In this document: one piece after another, positions 1 through 8,976 of the stretch | How the letters are laid out: every line of letters begins with the position of its first letter | Numbering within the stretch: position 1 is the first letter of the stretch | Source of the DNA: Tessaracoccus sp. OS52 | Lineage (GTDB): Bacteria > Actinomycetota > Actinomycetes > Propionibacteriales > Propionibacteriaceae | Direction of reading: 5' to 3' | Assembly: GCF_020687685.1 (NCBI RefSeq) | Contig: NZ_JAJEWM010000001.1 | Coordinates: 186,001-250,000, forward strand | DNA: 64,000 nucleotides | Translations under genes and position numbers: made by a program | Notes under the pieces: generated by a model | Databases searched by the model: none | What the model saw: the letters and a program-made list of their open reading frames with translations, nothing else | Told to the model about the DNA's origin: nothing

Positions 1-743
1 GACAGCCCGCCCATGAGGGAGCAGAACGCGACGTCGGTGCGCGCCGCCAGGTCATGCCCGTTCTCCACCGCGCGGACGAGCCCTCGTGCGGCGGACCGGA
101 GGCCGGCGAGCGCCAGCGCCTCGACGAGAGGATTGGTCATCCGGGACGTGAGGGGCTCCAGACACTGGGTCAGCGCATCCATCCCGGACTGTGAGGTCAC
201 GTCCCGGGGGCAGGAGACCGTCAACTCCGGGTCGATGATCGCCACTTTCGCGAGCATAGACGGGGACCGCAGTGACACCTTCACCTGGTGCACCGGTGAG
301 GACAGGACCGCGTTCGACGTGACCTCGGAGCCGGTGCCCGCAGTCGTCGGGACCGCCACGAACGGCAGCGACGTCGCCGGCAGCCTGTGGCCGGCACCGA
401 TCACCTCGGCGTAGTCGAGCGGGTCACCGTCGGCGACGACGAGGCTGGCGACGGCTTTGGCGAGGTCGAGCACCGCACCGCCACCGATGCCGACGATGAC
501 GTCGGCCTCCGCCTCCCGGGCCGCGCCAACGGCGGTGCGGGCGTCGTCGAAGGTGGGTTCGCCGTCGAGGGCGAAGTGGCCCACCTCGGCGAGTTCGGCG
601 GTCACCGGGTCCGTGCGCCGCCTGTTCGATCCGGTCACCAGGAAGGGGCGGCGGCCCAACCGCCCTGCCTCGTCGGCGAGCCCTTCGACGGTGCCCGCCC
701 CGAACCTGATCGTGGCGGCAGTGGCGAACGAGAATGCGGTCAT
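1..743 (-). CDS. Iron-containing alcohol dehydrogenase family protein (3' end outside window)
   Basis: The first 247 residues are visible; the gene runs off the window start. The reading begins ATG-ACC-GCA at 743 and shows the family's dinucleotide-binding segment GIGGGAVLDLAK (about residues 85-96) followed by PTTAGTGSEVT (132-142) and the metal-site stretch GMDALTQ (187-193). Group III (iron-type) dehydrogenases reduce aldehydes or ketones, or maleylacetate, with NAD(P)H in the cytoplasm. In classical members the metal-site motif reads DALTH; here the histidine is replaced by glutamine (Q193), a variant I recall from some uncharacterised subgroups. The other two metal histidines would lie beyond the window edge. 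The substrate cannot be told. It is transcribed away from the repeat-filled gap at 744-1051. Confidence 0.85.
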   Translation of the reverse strand, partial: MTAFSFATAATIRFGAGTVEGLADEAGRLGRRPFLVTGSNRRRTDPVTAELAEVGHFALDGEPTFDDARTAVGAAREAEADVIVGIGGGAVLDLAKAVASLVVADGDPLDYAEVIGAGHRLPATSLPFVAVPTTAGTGSEVTSNAVLSSPVHQVKVSLRSPSMLAKVAIIDPELTVSCPRDVTSQSGMDALTQCLEPLTSRMTNPLVEALALAGLRSAARGLVRAVENGHDLAARTDVAFCSLMGGL

Positions 744-880
744 GGGACCAGCGTGCCAGACGGTGCGCGGGTGGGCGTCGCGGTGCACGGATTCCCGCAC
801 TCTCGGATTCTCCACGGCAGGTCAGCGGACGCGGCTCACCGCCGACGATTGACCAGCGTTGTTGCGCGACACCAGCCTCG

Positions 881-1032
881 TAGCGCTGGTCGCGACGAAC
901 AACGCTGGTGAACGGCTGGAAGCGCTGGTGAACGGTGGGGGAGCGCTAGTGAATGGCTGGAAGCGCTGGTCGGGACGAACAACGCTGGTGAACGGGCGGG
1001 AGCGCTGGTGAATGGCTGGGAGCGCTGGTGAG
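881..1032. repeat. Tandem ~20-bp repeats (core AGCGCTGGT) in an intergenic gap
   Basis: The 308-bp gap between the dehydrogenase and the SDR gene holds eight copies of the core AGCGCTGGT or a one-base variant, beginning at 882, 901, 921, 942, 962, 981, 1001 and 1021. The period is 19-21 bp, with GAACGGCTGG or GAATGGCTGG between cores. A higher-order period of 80 bp is visible: 882-930 and 962-1010 are nearly the same, both including a GACGAACAACGCTGG stretch. Frames open through the repeats, but their peptides are pure repeat translations and I do not call them genes. The rest of the gap (744-880) shows nothing recognisable apart from a possible promoter region for the dehydrogenase. Confidence 0.85.
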
Positions 1033-1051
1033 CCACCGCTCGGCGGGGGGG

Positions 1052-1792
1052 TCAGGGCACCCGGTGGACCTTGTGCTGCGCGGCCTGTGCCCGCGGGCGC
1101 ACCACCATGCGGTCGATGTTGACGTGGGAGGGCCTCGTGACCACCCACGAGACCACGTCGGCGATGTCCTCGGCCACCAGCGGCTCCGCGACGCCGGCGT
1201 ACACCGCGGCCGCGCGCTCCTCGTCGCCGTCGAACCGGGTCAACGAGAACTCCTCGGTCCTGACCATCCCGGGGCTGATCTCGCATACGCGCACCGGCAG
1301 ATCGTAGATCTCCAGCCGCAGCGCCTCGACGATGGCCCGTTCGCCGGCCTTCGCGGCGCAGTACCCGGCGGCCCCCTCGTAGGTGACCTCGGCCGCGGTG
1401 GACGTGACGAACACCACGACGCCCTCGCCGGCCACCAGCGCCGGGAGCAGCGCCTTCGTGACCCGGCCGGTGCCGACGACGTTGACATCCAGCATTCGCG
1501 CCCAGCCGTCGAGGTCCGCGTCCATGACGGGTTCCAGCCCGATGGCACCACCGGCGTTGTTCACCAGTACCTCGAGCCTCGGCCCCACGTGCTCCGCGAG
1601 CTGGGCGACGTCGTCGGCCGAGGTGATGTCGCAGGCGACGGCCGTGCCGCCGATCTCCGCGGCGAGGGCTTCGATGCGCTCTACCCGCCGGGCGGCGCAG
1701 AAGACGTGGAAGCCGTCGGCGGCGAGGCGACGGGCGGTGGCGGCTCCGATCCCGGAGGATGCGCCGGTGACGACGGCGGTGCGGTTGCTCAT
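1052..1792 (-). CDS. Short-chain dehydrogenase/reductase (SDR) family oxidoreductase
   Basis: A 246-residue classical SDR. The N-terminus carries the cofactor motif TGASSGIG (about residues 9-16) of the Rossmann fold, then an NNAG motif (about 82-85) and the catalytic YxxxK as YCAAK (about 147-151), with the usual preceding Thr/Ser residues in VTST. Length and motif order match the E. coli YdfG / serine-dehydrogenase-like SDR group, which oxidise 3-hydroxy acids or reduce carbonyls with NADP(H) in the cytoplasm. The exact substrate is not deducible. It stands alone, convergent with nothing close, about 80 bp downstream (on its strand) of gpmA's end. Confidence 0.9.
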   Translation of the reverse strand: MSNRTAVVTGASSGIGAATARRLAADGFHVFCAARRVERIEALAAEIGGTAVACDITSADDVAQLAEHVGPRLEVLVNNAGGAIGLEPVMDADLDGWARMLDVNVVGTGRVTKALLPALVAGEGVVVFVTSTAAEVTYEGAAGYCAAKAGERAIVEALRLEIYDLPVRVCEISPGMVRTEEFSLTRFDGDEERAAAVYAGVAEPLVAEDIADVVSWVVTRPSHVNIDRMVVRPRAQAAQHKVHRVP

Positions 1793-1872
1793 GGGGACAA
1801 CCTACCCAGACGCGGCGACGCCCGGCCGCCGGGCTGGGGACGGGCGTCGCGACAAAACTCTGGGCAGCGGCG

Positions 1873-2622
1873 CTACTTCTTGCCCTGGTTCTTGACGGCC
1901 TCGATGGACGCGGCCGCAGCATCGGGATCAAGGTAACGTCCCCCGCGGGTGACCGGCTTCAGGTCCTCGTCGAGTTCGTAGTACAGCGGGATCCCGGTGG
2001 GGATGTTGAGGCCGGAGATCTCGTCGTCAGAGATGTCATCGAGGTGCTTGACCAGCGCGCGCAGCGAGTTGCCGTGGGCGGCGATCAGCACGGTCTTGCC
2101 CGCCTCGAGGTCCGGGACGATGTCGGAGTGCCAGTACGGCAGCATCCGGGCGACGACGTCCTTGAGGCATTCGGTCAGGGGACGCTCGGCCTCGGGGATG
2201 TCGGCGTAGCGGGGGTCGTTGTGCTGGCTGAACTCGGAGTCCGGCTCGATCGGCGGCGGCGGGACGTCGTAGCTGCGACGCCACTGCATGAACTGCTCCT
2301 CGCCGAACTGGTCCCGGATCTCGGTCTTGTTCAGCCCCTGGAGCTTGCCGTAGTGGCGCTCGTTGAGGCGCCAGCTGCGCTTCACGGGGATCCAGTGGCG
2401 ATCACAGCCGTCGAGGGCGATGTTGGCCGTGTGGATGGCGCGACGCAGCAGCGAGGTGTGCAGCACGTCGGGCAGCAGGTCCTCGCTCTTCATGAGCTCG
2501 GCGGCCTTCTCAGCCTCCCCGACGCCCTTCTCGTTGATGTCGACGTCCACCCAGCCGGTGAACAGGTTCTTGGCATTCCATTCGCTCTCACCGTGGCGGA
2601 GCAGGATCAGCTTTCCGGTCAT
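1873..2622 (-). CDS. gpmA: 2,3-bisphosphoglycerate-dependent phosphoglycerate mutase
   Basis: A 249-residue cofactor-dependent phosphoglycerate mutase, which interconverts 3- and 2-phosphoglycerate in glycolysis and gluconeogenesis. The N-terminus reads [15 protein letters not shown] with the phospho-accepting histidine in the RHGE motif, then the family stretches [34 protein letters not shown], and [10 protein letters not shown] with the second active-site histidine. The ATG at 2622 puts the beta strand right at the start, as in homologues; a GTG at 2634 would add only four residues. The gpmA - phoU - senX3/regX3 arrangement recalls the gpm1-senX3-regX3 neighbourhood of mycobacteria. Confidence 0.95.
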   Translation of the reverse strand: MTGKLILLRHGESEWNAKNLFTGWVDVDINEKGVGEAEKAAELMKSEDLLPDVLHTSLLRRAIHTANIALDGCDRHWIPVKRSWRLNERHYGKLQGLNKTEIRDQFGEEQFMQWRRSYDVPPPPIEPDSEFSQHNDPRYADIPEAERPLTECLKDVVARMLPYWHSDIVPDLEAGKTVLIAAHGNSLRALVKHLDDISDDEISGLNIPTGIPLYYELDEDLKPVTRGGRYLDPDAAAASIEAVKNQGKK

Positions 2623-2649
2623 GGGACCAAACACTACAGGTGGCCCACC

Positions 2650-3315
2650 TCAGGCGTTCGGCCAGTGCTCCCCTTCGGGGGCGTGGCCGGTGACGAGGTA
2701 GATGACGCGGCGAGCAACGGCGACGGCGTGGTCGGCGAACCGCTCGTAGTAGCGTCCCAGCAACGCGACGTCGACTGCCTGGGCGGTGGTGCCCTGCCAG
2801 TTGTCGTCGAGGACCGTGGCGAAGTGGTCCCTGCGCAGTTCGTCCACCTCGACGTCGATCGACGCCAGCGACATGGCCTCCGACGCGTCGTGGTCACGGA
2901 GGCTGGCGGAGGCGATCTGCACCATCTTCACGCAGACCTCGCTCATGCGCTGGAAGTTGGGTTCGAGTTCCTCCACGACGGCGTGGCTGGGGAAGCGCAG
3001 GCGTGCGATCTTGGCGATGTGGGCCGACAGGTCCCCCATGCGGGCCAGTTCGAAGACCACGCGAATGGCCGAGACAATGGTGCGCAGCTCGCCGGCGACG
3101 GGGGCCTGCAAGGCCAGCAGCGAGAGGCACTTGTACTCAAGTTCCTCGTGCATGGCGTCCAGCTTCGCGTCGTCGGAGATCACGGACTCGGCGCGTCCCA
3201 GGTCTGCCGTCAGGAGCGCTGCGGTTGCCTCCGTCATCGCGACCTCGACCAGGCGCGACATCTCATGGAGCCTGTCCAGGATGCCTTCGAGTTCTTCGTG
3301 GTAGCTAGCGCGCAT
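2650..3315 (-). CDS. phoU: Phosphate signalling complex protein PhoU
   Basis: A 221-residue all-helical protein with the two PhoU repeats. Segments such as MRASYHEELEGILDRL at the start, the first metal-binding-type E/D-rich helix, and DHDASEAMSLASIDVEVDELR in the second repeat are typical. PhoU couples the Pst phosphate transporter to the phosphate-sensing histidine kinase and keeps the Pho response off when phosphate is plentiful. It is divergent from the SenX3/RegX3-like pair, which fits that role. The start at 3315 is preceded by an AAAGGGCG ribosome-binding site. No pst genes lie in the window. Confidence 0.93.
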   Translation of the reverse strand: MRASYHEELEGILDRLHEMSRLVEVAMTEATAALLTADLGRAESVISDDAKLDAMHEELEYKCLSLLALQAPVAGELRTIVSAIRVVFELARMGDLSAHIAKIARLRFPSHAVVEELEPNFQRMSEVCVKMVQIASASLRDHDASEAMSLASIDVEVDELRRDHFATVLDDNWQGTTAQAVDVALLGRYYERFADHAVAVARRVIYLVTGHAPEGEHWPNA

Positions 3316-3441
3316 CGTTGTCGCCCTTTCTCAGAGGTCTTGGGTCAGTCTAGTGGCTGACGTGGTTTCGCCGCCTCAGGGCGGGGTCATGTCGAGGCTA
3401 GCCAACGCATCCGTCATTGCCCCAGCAGCAGGTGTCCGGCT

Positions 3442-3459
3442 CGTGAACGATGGGTGAAT
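3442..3459 (-). promoter_or_regulatory. Candidate PHO-box-like 11-bp direct repeat between phoU and senX3
   Basis: On the minus strand the gap reads TTCACC, then TTCACG exactly 11 bp further on. An 11-bp direct repeat built on GTTCACC is the known PhoP operator design in streptomycetes. It lies about 65-80 bp ahead of the kinase gene and about 130 bp ahead of phoU. This is a single two-unit match, so the assignment is tentative. Confidence 0.35.
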
Positions 3460-3523
3460 CCTTGGTTGCGCCCAGCCCTGCCGGTGCGCCCGGCACCCCA
3501 GGAACGGGGAATAGGATGCGGGC

Positions 3524-4696
3524 ATGCCCCCTGCCCTGGCCGGTCTGATCGGCGCGCTCACGACCCTGGCCGTCGTGCTCCTCGTGATCGGAATCCGCCG
3601 AGGCATCGAAAGCCGGCAGCGGATGCTCCGCCCGGCACCCGGGAGCCAGGCCACCCCTGACCTGGCGCGGATCGTCGACGCGCTCGGTCACGGTGCCGTC
3701 CTCGTCGGTTCCCACGACGAGGTCCTGGCCTCCAACGACGCCGGCGCCGGCATGGGTCTGGTCCGGGGGACCCGGATCGGGTTCAAGGAACTCCTCGCCC
3801 TGGTCCGGCAGGCCAGGGAGTCCGGGAAGACCTTCACCGGCACCATCGAGCGTGAACGCGAACCGGGCACCGAGGTGCTGGAGCTCACCGGACGGGTGAT
3901 CCCCCTGGAAGACGACATGGTCCTGGTCATCGCGGAGGACGAGTCGGCCCACCGGCGCGTGGAGGCGGTGCGCCGGGACTTCGTCGCCAACGTCTCCCAC
4001 GAGCTCAAGACCCCAATCGGCGCCATCGCCATCCTCGCGGAGGCGATCGAGGCCGCGAGCGATGACCCGGAGGCGGTATCCAAGTTCGTCGGACGACTCC
4101 AGATGGAGAGCAGCCGGCTCAGTGAGCTGGTGAGCCAGATCATCGACCTGTCACGCCTGCAGTCGTCGGACCCCGCGGTGCTCGAGGACATCGTGGAGGT
4201 CGACGAGGTCATCGACGAGGCGCTCGGCAGGGCGCGCGTCCTGGCCGCCAACCGTGGCGTCAACCTCATCCGGGCCAAGTCGCCGACGCCCTTCCGGGTG
4301 CACGGCAACCGCTGGCAGCTCGCCGACGCGGTCACCAACCTGGTGCAGAACGCCATCGTCTACTCCGACGTCAACGCAAGGGTGGCAGTGTCGGTCGTGG
4401 GTGTCGTCGAGGACGGCGACGAGTTCGTCGAGATCAAGGTCGCCGACAACGGGATCGGCATCTCCATTGAGGACCAGGCCCGCATTTTTGAGCGGTTCTA
4501 CCGCGTGGACTACGGTCGGAGCCGGGGCAACGGCGGCACCGGTCTCGGACTGTCCATCGTGCGGCACATCGCACTGGCGCACGGGGGAACCATCCGCGTG
4601 TGGTCCCGCCCGCACCAGGGCTCCACCTTCACGCTCCGCCTCCCCGTGTACCTGGGCGAGGATGAGCCCGACGAAATCGAAGAGGACGAGGACTGA
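3524..4696 (+). CDS. senX3: SenX3-like sensor histidine kinase
   Basis: A 390-residue membrane histidine kinase. It has one hydrophobic helix near residues 5-24, a degenerate PAS-like linker (about 45-140), a HisKA domain with VSHELKTPIGA carrying the phosphorylated His159, and a HATPase_c domain with N (LVQNAI), G1 (DNGIGI), F (FERFYRVD) and G2 (GGTGLGLSI) boxes. It ends in an acidic tail. Members with this domain order control the phosphate starvation response together with PhoU. Characterised SenX3 has two membrane helices; here I see only one. The partner regulator starts 3 bp after the stop, so the two are co-transcribed. Confidence 0.88.
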   Translation: MPPALAGLIGALTTLAVVLLVIGIRRGIESRQRMLRPAPGSQATPDLARIVDALGHGAVLVGSHDEVLASNDAGAGMGLVRGTRIGFKELLALVRQARESGKTFTGTIEREREPGTEVLELTGRVIPLEDDMVLVIAEDESAHRRVEAVRRDFVANVSHELKTPIGAIAILAEAIEAASDDPEAVSKFVGRLQMESSRLSELVSQIIDLSRLQSSDPAVLEDIVEVDEVIDEALGRARVLAANRGVNLIRAKSPTPFRVHGNRWQLADAVTNLVQNAIVYSDVNARVAVSVVGVVEDGDEFVEIKVADNGIGISIEDQARIFERFYRVDYGRSRGNGGTGLGLSIVRHIALAHGGTIRVWSRPHQGSTFTLRLPVYLGEDEPDEIEEDED

Positions 4697-4698
4697 TC

Positions 4699-5376
4699 GT
4701 GACGCGCATCTTGATCATCGAGGACGAGGACTCCTACCGCGAGGCCCTCACCTTCATGCTCCGCAAGGAGGGTTTCGACGTCTCTTCCGCACCCGACGGC
4801 GCCACGGGGCTGGCCGAGTTCGACAGCTCCGGCGCGGACCTGGTGCTGCTGGACCTCATGATGCCCGGAATGACGGGCATGGAGGTGTGCCGCCAACTGC
4901 GCCAGCGCGGGAACGTCGCCATCGTCATGGTCACCGCCCGGGACTCCGAGGTCGACAAGGTGGTCGGACTTGAACTGGGTGCCGACGACTACGTCACCAA
5001 GCCCTTCAGCCACCGGGAACTGGTGGCCAGGATCCGGGCGGTGCTGCGCCGCGGCCAGGACCAGGTGTTGCTGCCCGAGGTCGTGGAGGTCGACGGGGTG
5101 CGCATCGACGTCGAGCGCCACCAGGTCAACGTCGACGGCGTGGACGTGCGGTTCGCGTTGCGGGAGTTCGAACTGCTCGAACTGCTGCTGAGGAACGCGG
5201 GCCGGGTGATGACCCGCGGTCAGCTCATCGACAGGATCTGGGGCAGCGACTACGTCGGCGACACCAAGACCCTCGACGTGCACATCAAGCGGCTGCGCTC
5301 CAAGATCGAGAAGGACCCCTCGAACCCCGAGCGGCTGATCACCGTGCGGGGACTCGGCTACAAGTACCAGGGCTGA
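4699..5376 (+). CDS. regX3: RegX3-like OmpR/PhoB-family response regulator
   Basis: A 225-residue regulator with a receiver domain (acidic pocket EDED near residues 8-11, phospho-acceptor Asp52 in LLDLMMPG, Lys101 in TKPF) and a C-terminal winged helix of the OmpR/PhoB type ending in RGLGYKYQG. It uses a GTG start three bases behind the kinase stop, and the pair is one transcriptional unit. By analogy with RegX3 and PhoP it should bind phosphate-regulated promoters, possibly including the one between phoU and senX3. The stop at 5376 is only 12 bp from the end of the convergent lipoprotein gene. Confidence 0.9.
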   Translation: MTRILIIEDEDSYREALTFMLRKEGFDVSSAPDGATGLAEFDSSGADLVLLDLMMPGMTGMEVCRQLRQRGNVAIVMVTARDSEVDKVVGLELGADDYVTKPFSHRELVARIRAVLRRGQDQVLLPEVVEVDGVRIDVERHQVNVDGVDVRFALREFELLELLLRNAGRVMTRGQLIDRIWGSDYVGDTKTLDVHIKRLRSKIEKDPSNPERLITVRGLGYKYQG

Positions 5377-5388
5377 CGGGCCCGGCCC

Positions 5389-5883
5389 TCAGGCGCCCTC
5401 GAGGACCTCGTCGTAGTCCGCGTGCTCGGCCGACATCACGGGCGTCTGCAGCACGAGCTGGGTTCCGTCCTCGAACTGCAGCGCGACGTGCGCGAGCCGT
5501 CCCGGGAGGAGTTCGGCGCCCTCGACGGTGGCGTTGCCGGCATCCAGCTTGAGGACGCCGTTGCGGCGGATCTCTTCCCCGCCCAGGTCGAGCATCACCG
5601 GCTCGCCCCGTTCACCGTTCTCGTCCTCCGCGGCCACCGCGACGCCGGTGAGCGTGACGTCCTCGCTCGCGACGATGGTGCCCAGCACGGCGGCCTGGCC
5701 GGACTCGTCGGCCACCACCAGGAAGTTGCGAGCCTTCACAGGGCCGGCGTCTGCCTGCACGCCTGCCGCTGGAGGTGCGTCATAGCGCCAGTCTCCCGCG
5801 GTGCAACCGGTGGTGAGGACTGCTGCCAGCGCGGCGGCGGCCAGCCACGTCCGGACACGACGATTCGGGGTTGACGCTGACAT
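5389..5883 (-). CDS. LpqE-like lipoprotein
   Basis: A 164-residue lipoprotein precursor. Positively charged residues, a hydrophobic helix and a lipobox LTTGC with the lipidated Cys27 are at the N-terminus. The remainder is a small beta-rich domain without metal-binding motifs that I can recognise. The position, divergent from carD, is the position of lpqE in mycobacteria (lpqE-carD-ispD-ispF), and the length is similar, so I call it LpqE-like; function is unknown. It would sit on the outer face of the membrane. Confidence 0.7.
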   Translation of the reverse strand: MSASTPNRRVRTWLAAAALAAVLTTGCTAGDWRYDAPPAAGVQADAGPVKARNFLVVADESGQAAVLGTIVASEDVTLTGVAVAAEDENGERGEPVMLDLGGEEIRRNGVLKLDAGNATVEGAELLPGRLAHVALQFEDGTQLVLQTPVMSAEHADYDEVLEGA

Positions 5884-5965
5884 GGAGCTCCTCCGGGTAG
5901 GGGCGAGGTCGCGGTCATCCTATACCGACGATCCGGGATGAAAAGGGTTCAACCCCCCGACATGG

Positions 5966-5971
5966 TAGAAT
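5966..5971 (+). promoter_or_regulatory. Candidate -10 element for carD
   Basis: TAGAAT preceded by TGG lies 27 bp ahead of the carD start, with the ribosome-binding stretch AAAGGGG between them. No good -35 hexamer is visible at standard spacing. Confidence 0.4.
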
Positions 5972-5997
5972 GAACCTGAGGAAAGGGGCCATAACCT

Positions 5998-6483
5998 ATG
6001 ACTTTTTCAGTCGGCGAAACGGTGGTCTACCCCAATCATGGGGCGGCAGTCATCGAAGACCTGGAGACCCGCCAGATCAAGGGCGAGGACAGACTTTACC
6101 TGGTACTGCGAATCATCGGTCAGAACGACCTGGTGGTGAGGGTTCCGGCGCACAACCTGGATCTGGTCGGCGTGAGGGACGTGGTCGACGCCGCTGGGCT
6201 GGAGCGGGTTTTCAGTGTGCTGCGCGCTGAGCACACCGAGGAGCCCACCAACTGGTCCCGCCGCTTCAAGGCCAATCTCGAGAAGCTGCACTCCGGCAAC
6301 GTCATCAAGGTCTCCGAGGTCGTCCGCGACCTTTGGCGACGTGACCGTGACAAGGGCCTTTCCGCCGGTGAGAAGCGGATGCTCGCCAAGGCGCGCACCA
6401 TCCTCGTCGCCGAGCTGGCGCTGGCCGAGGACGTCGCGGAGGACCGGGCGGAGCACCTGCTCGACGAGGTCCTGGCTTCCTGA
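5998..6483 (+). CDS. carD: CarD family RNA polymerase-binding transcription factor
   Basis: A 161-residue CarD. The N-terminal RNA polymerase-interaction domain begins [20 protein letters not shown], and the helical DNA-binding C-terminal domain includes [13 protein letters not shown] and VVRDLWRRD. CarD binds the polymerase beta subunit and stabilises open complexes at rRNA and many other promoters; it is essential in mycobacteria. The start at 5998 has AAAGGGG upstream. It heads the row carD-ispD-ispF, with only a 19-bp gap to ispD. Confidence 0.95.
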   Translation: MTFSVGETVVYPNHGAAVIEDLETRQIKGEDRLYLVLRIIGQNDLVVRVPAHNLDLVGVRDVVDAAGLERVFSVLRAEHTEEPTNWSRRFKANLEKLHSGNVIKVSEVVRDLWRRDRDKGLSAGEKRMLAKARTILVAELALAEDVAEDRAEHLLDEVLAS

Positions 6484-6502
6484 ACTCGCAGAGCAAACTC
6501 AG

Positions 6503-7198
6503 TTGAACAACACTCAACCGGTCGTCGCCATCGTGGTGGCGGCCGGTTCTGGTTCGCGGTTGGGTGCCGAAGTTCCCAAGGCCCTCGTGGAACTCGACGG
6601 CGTGACGCTCATCGAACGCTGTCTCCGAGCACTCGCCGACGGAGGGGTCAGTCGCGCCGTCGTCACCGTACCCGTCACCCACAGCCAAGAGTTCGCCGAG
6701 ATTCTCTCAGCCCCGCCACTGCCGGTGCGTCTGGTGGTCGGCGGTCTCCGCCGGCAGGACTCAGTCCGGCTCGGGGCCGAGGCCCTCTCGGAGGAGTTCG
6801 CCGACGCCGTGGTCCTCGTGCACGATGCCGCCCGTCCGCTGGTCCCCGCAGCCGTGGTCGCCGACGTCGCCCGCGCCGTCGCGGGAGGAGCTGACGCGGT
6901 GATCCCGGCCGTCGCCGTCGTGGACTCCATCCGCGAGTTGACCAGCGAAGGGTCGCGGGTGGTGGACCGGGCCACGCTGCGCGCGGTGCAGACGCCGCAG
7001 GGATTCCCGCTGGCCACGCTCCTGGCAGCCCACCGGCATCTCGTGCGCGCAGACCTCGAGGTCACCGACGACGCCGCCGCGGCCGAGGCCATCGGGGCGA
7101 GCGTCACCATCGTCCCCGGTCACCGGGATGCCATGAAGATCACTGAGCCGGTGGACATGGTGCTTGCCAGGGCGATCCTGGCGGGAAGGTCACAATGA
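6503..7198 (+). CDS. ispD: 2-C-methyl-D-erythritol 4-phosphate cytidylyltransferase
   Basis: IspD of the non-mevalonate isoprenoid pathway joins CTP and methylerythritol phosphate. The N-terminal nucleotide-binding loop [11 protein letters not shown] is followed by [10 protein letters not shown], later VHDAARPLV and the TPQGF motif, all signature segments of IspD. I choose the TTG at 6503 because the conserved fold starts about 10 residues later and no ATG or GTG fits; upstream sequence in the same frame overlaps carD. Length from there is 231 residues, usual for the family. Its stop overlaps the ispF start (ATGA). Confidence 0.93.
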   Translation: MNNTQPVVAIVVAAGSGSRLGAEVPKALVELDGVTLIERCLRALADGGVSRAVVTVPVTHSQEFAEILSAPPLPVRLVVGGLRRQDSVRLGAEALSEEFADAVVLVHDAARPLVPAAVVADVARAVAGGADAVIPAVAVVDSIRELTSEGSRVVDRATLRAVQTPQGFPLATLLAAHRHLVRADLEVTDDAAAAEAIGASVTIVPGHRDAMKITEPVDMVLARAILAGRSQ

Positions 7199-7692
7199 GC
7201 AACCGCGTCGGGATCGGGACCGATGTCCACCAGTTCGCCGAGGGCGTGCCCATGTGGCTCGCAGGGCTCCACTTCCCGGACGAGCCGGCCGGCCTGAGCG
7301 GCCATTCCGACGGCGACGTCGCGGCCCACGCCGCCTGCGATGCGCTTCTGGGGGCAGCGGGGCTGGGTGACCTGGGCAGCAACTACGGCACCGCGGAGCC
7401 CGAATGGGCGGGCGCGAGTGGTGTGGCCTTCCTGGCGGAGACGGCGCGACGCGTGCGCGCGGCGGGCTACGAGATAGACAACGTGGCGGTGCAGGTGATC
7501 GGCAACCGTCCGCGCTTGGGCCCGCGCCGGGACGAGGCGGTGTCCGAACTCAGCCGGGCGCTGGGCGCACCCGTGAGCGTCTCCGCCACCACCACCGACG
7601 GCCTCGGCCTCACCGGCCGCGGAGAGGGACTGGCCGCGATCGCCGTCGCCTCCCTGCGTACCAGCCAGGAAGTGCCGCTACTCAACCTCTGA
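7195..7692 (+). CDS. ispF: 2-C-methyl-D-erythritol 2,4-cyclodiphosphate synthase
   Basis: A 165-residue IspF, which forms the cyclodiphosphate two steps after IspD (IspE acts between them). The zinc-binding motif GTDVHQF (Asp9, His11) and the following [10 protein letters not shown] with the third ligand are present, as is the CMP-binding stretch [14 protein letters not shown] near the C-terminus. It overlaps ispD by four bases, so it is translationally coupled. The last 15 bases overlap the end of the convergent metallopeptidase gene. Confidence 0.95.
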   Translation: MSNRVGIGTDVHQFAEGVPMWLAGLHFPDEPAGLSGHSDGDVAAHAACDALLGAAGLGDLGSNYGTAEPEWAGASGVAFLAETARRVRAAGYEIDNVAVQVIGNRPRLGPRRDEAVSELSRALGAPVSVSATTTDGLGLTGRGEGLAAIAVASLRTSQEVPLLNL

Positions 7693-8865
7693 CGACGGAA
7701 CGGTCCAGGTGTTGCACGTCGCCATCGCCGGGTCACTGAGTCCCCGCTCCACCCACAGCACGCGGTTGTCACCGGTGCCGTGGTTGCCCACTTCTGTCGG
7801 ATCGCCCCCGAAGCGCTCCCTCAGGACGTCGTCGCCGATGTCGAAGGAGATCGCGGACAGGTCCTCCACGTCCGCGTCCGTGAGCTGTAGCGATTCGGCG
7901 AGGCTCAGCATGCCCGTGCCCGCGAAGCAGTCCGCCTGCAGTTCCACCCGTCGGCTGAACTCCAGGGCGATGTCCTCTGGGGCCTGCACCTCCACGATCT
8001 TCGAAGACGCGAAGACCCCGATCCGGCCCTGCATCGCATGGCCGTACTCGTGGGCAATGATCAGTTCGTAGAGCACGCGCGCCGACGCCGTCTCGGGGGG
8101 CAGCACCCGAGCGATGTCCGGGGCCAGGTAAAGGTTCTGGTCACCGCCACAGAAGAAGGCGTTCATGGATTCGGCTGTGCCGCACTGGGTCTGTACCGTG
8201 CCGCCGGCGGGGTAGACGGTCAGCCGGGGCTGGTACGCGACGAAGCCGGCCTCCTCCAGCAGCGGTCCCCAGGCCCTCGTGAGGCAGCCGACGAACTCAC
8301 CCATGCGAGCTTCGAGCTCGTCGTCGGACAATCCCAGGGGTTCATCCTCGAGGGCAAGGTCGCAGCGCACCGGCACGGCCATGGTCTCCTGGTAGACCGG
8401 GTTGTCCTCGAGCAGCGCCACCAGTTCCTCTTCCGTGGTCGGGATCTCGAGGTCTGGTGGTGAGGATGTCACGGCGGGGACCTCGTAGTCCTCGTTGAGG
8501 TAGCGCGGGCCAACCTGATCCGGTCCACCGCGGGGAAGGAAGGCGTAAACCAGCATTCCGGCGAGCACCACGCCCGCGATGACGACGGTGGCGACGAGCG
8601 CAGCCGGCGGTCCTGACTTCCGCGGCGGCCGCGGCGGGGGGAACTGGCCGGACGGGCCGAATCCGCCTGGGCCGTAGGGGCCGCCCGCCTGAGGTCCGAG
8701 CTGGACGGAGGGCGGGTACGACTGGCCGAACCCTTGGGATCCGAAGGGGTGCCCCTGCCCGCCCCAGCCGCCGAAGCTCGAGCGCGTCGACCCCGGGCCG
8801 TACGGGTTGCCGAACTGCGGGCCGGAAGGCTGCGAATAGGGGTTGCGGGGTAGCGTCACGAGCAT
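7678..8865 (-). CDS. Neutral zinc metallopeptidase (YpfJ-type) with Pro/Gly-rich cytoplasmic tail
   Basis: About 395 residues. The N-terminal ~95 residues are rich in Pro, Gly and Gln (repeating [13 protein letters not shown] stretches), followed by one membrane helix ([19 protein letters not shown]) and an extracellular peptidase domain. The zinc site HEYGH is near residues 272-276, and the third ligand lies in ELQADCFAG about 37 residues later, as in the neutral zinc metallopeptidase family related to YpfJ. Substrates are unknown. The ATG at 8865 is my choice; a GTG two codons later is equally possible and no clear ribosome-binding site separates them. It is divergent from the DUF2207 gene. 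Confidence 0.87.
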   Translation of the reverse strand: MLVTLPRNPYSQPSGPQFGNPYGPGSTRSSFGGWGGQGHPFGSQGFGQSYPPSVQLGPQAGGPYGPGGFGPSGQFPPPRPPRKSGPPAALVATVVIAGVVLAGMLVYAFLPRGGPDQVGPRYLNEDYEVPAVTSSPPDLEIPTTEEELVALLEDNPVYQETMAVPVRCDLALEDEPLGLSDDELEARMGEFVGCLTRAWGPLLEEAGFVAYQPRLTVYPAGGTVQTQCGTAESMNAFFCGGDQNLYLAPDIARVLPPETASARVLYELIIAHEYGHAMQGRIGVFASSKIVEVQAPEDIALEFSRRVELQADCFAGTGMLSLAESLQLTDADVEDLSAISFDIGDDVLRERFGGDPTEVGNHGTGDNRVLWVERGLSDPAMATCNTWTVPSSEVE

Positions 8866-8976
8866 CAGGGTAACGGCAACCGCGGGCAGGGGCTGCCCCG
8901 CTGGATTGCCTTCGTGTTGATCCGGGGTTTGCGATAGCGTCCTCCCCGAGACTCTCAAGCCAATAGGAGCCGGACC

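Noticed and set aside
881..1032. Small repeat-encoded proteins in the AGCGCTGGT array
   Set aside because: Frames on both strands are open only because the repeat lacks stops; no ribosome-binding sites or conserved features.
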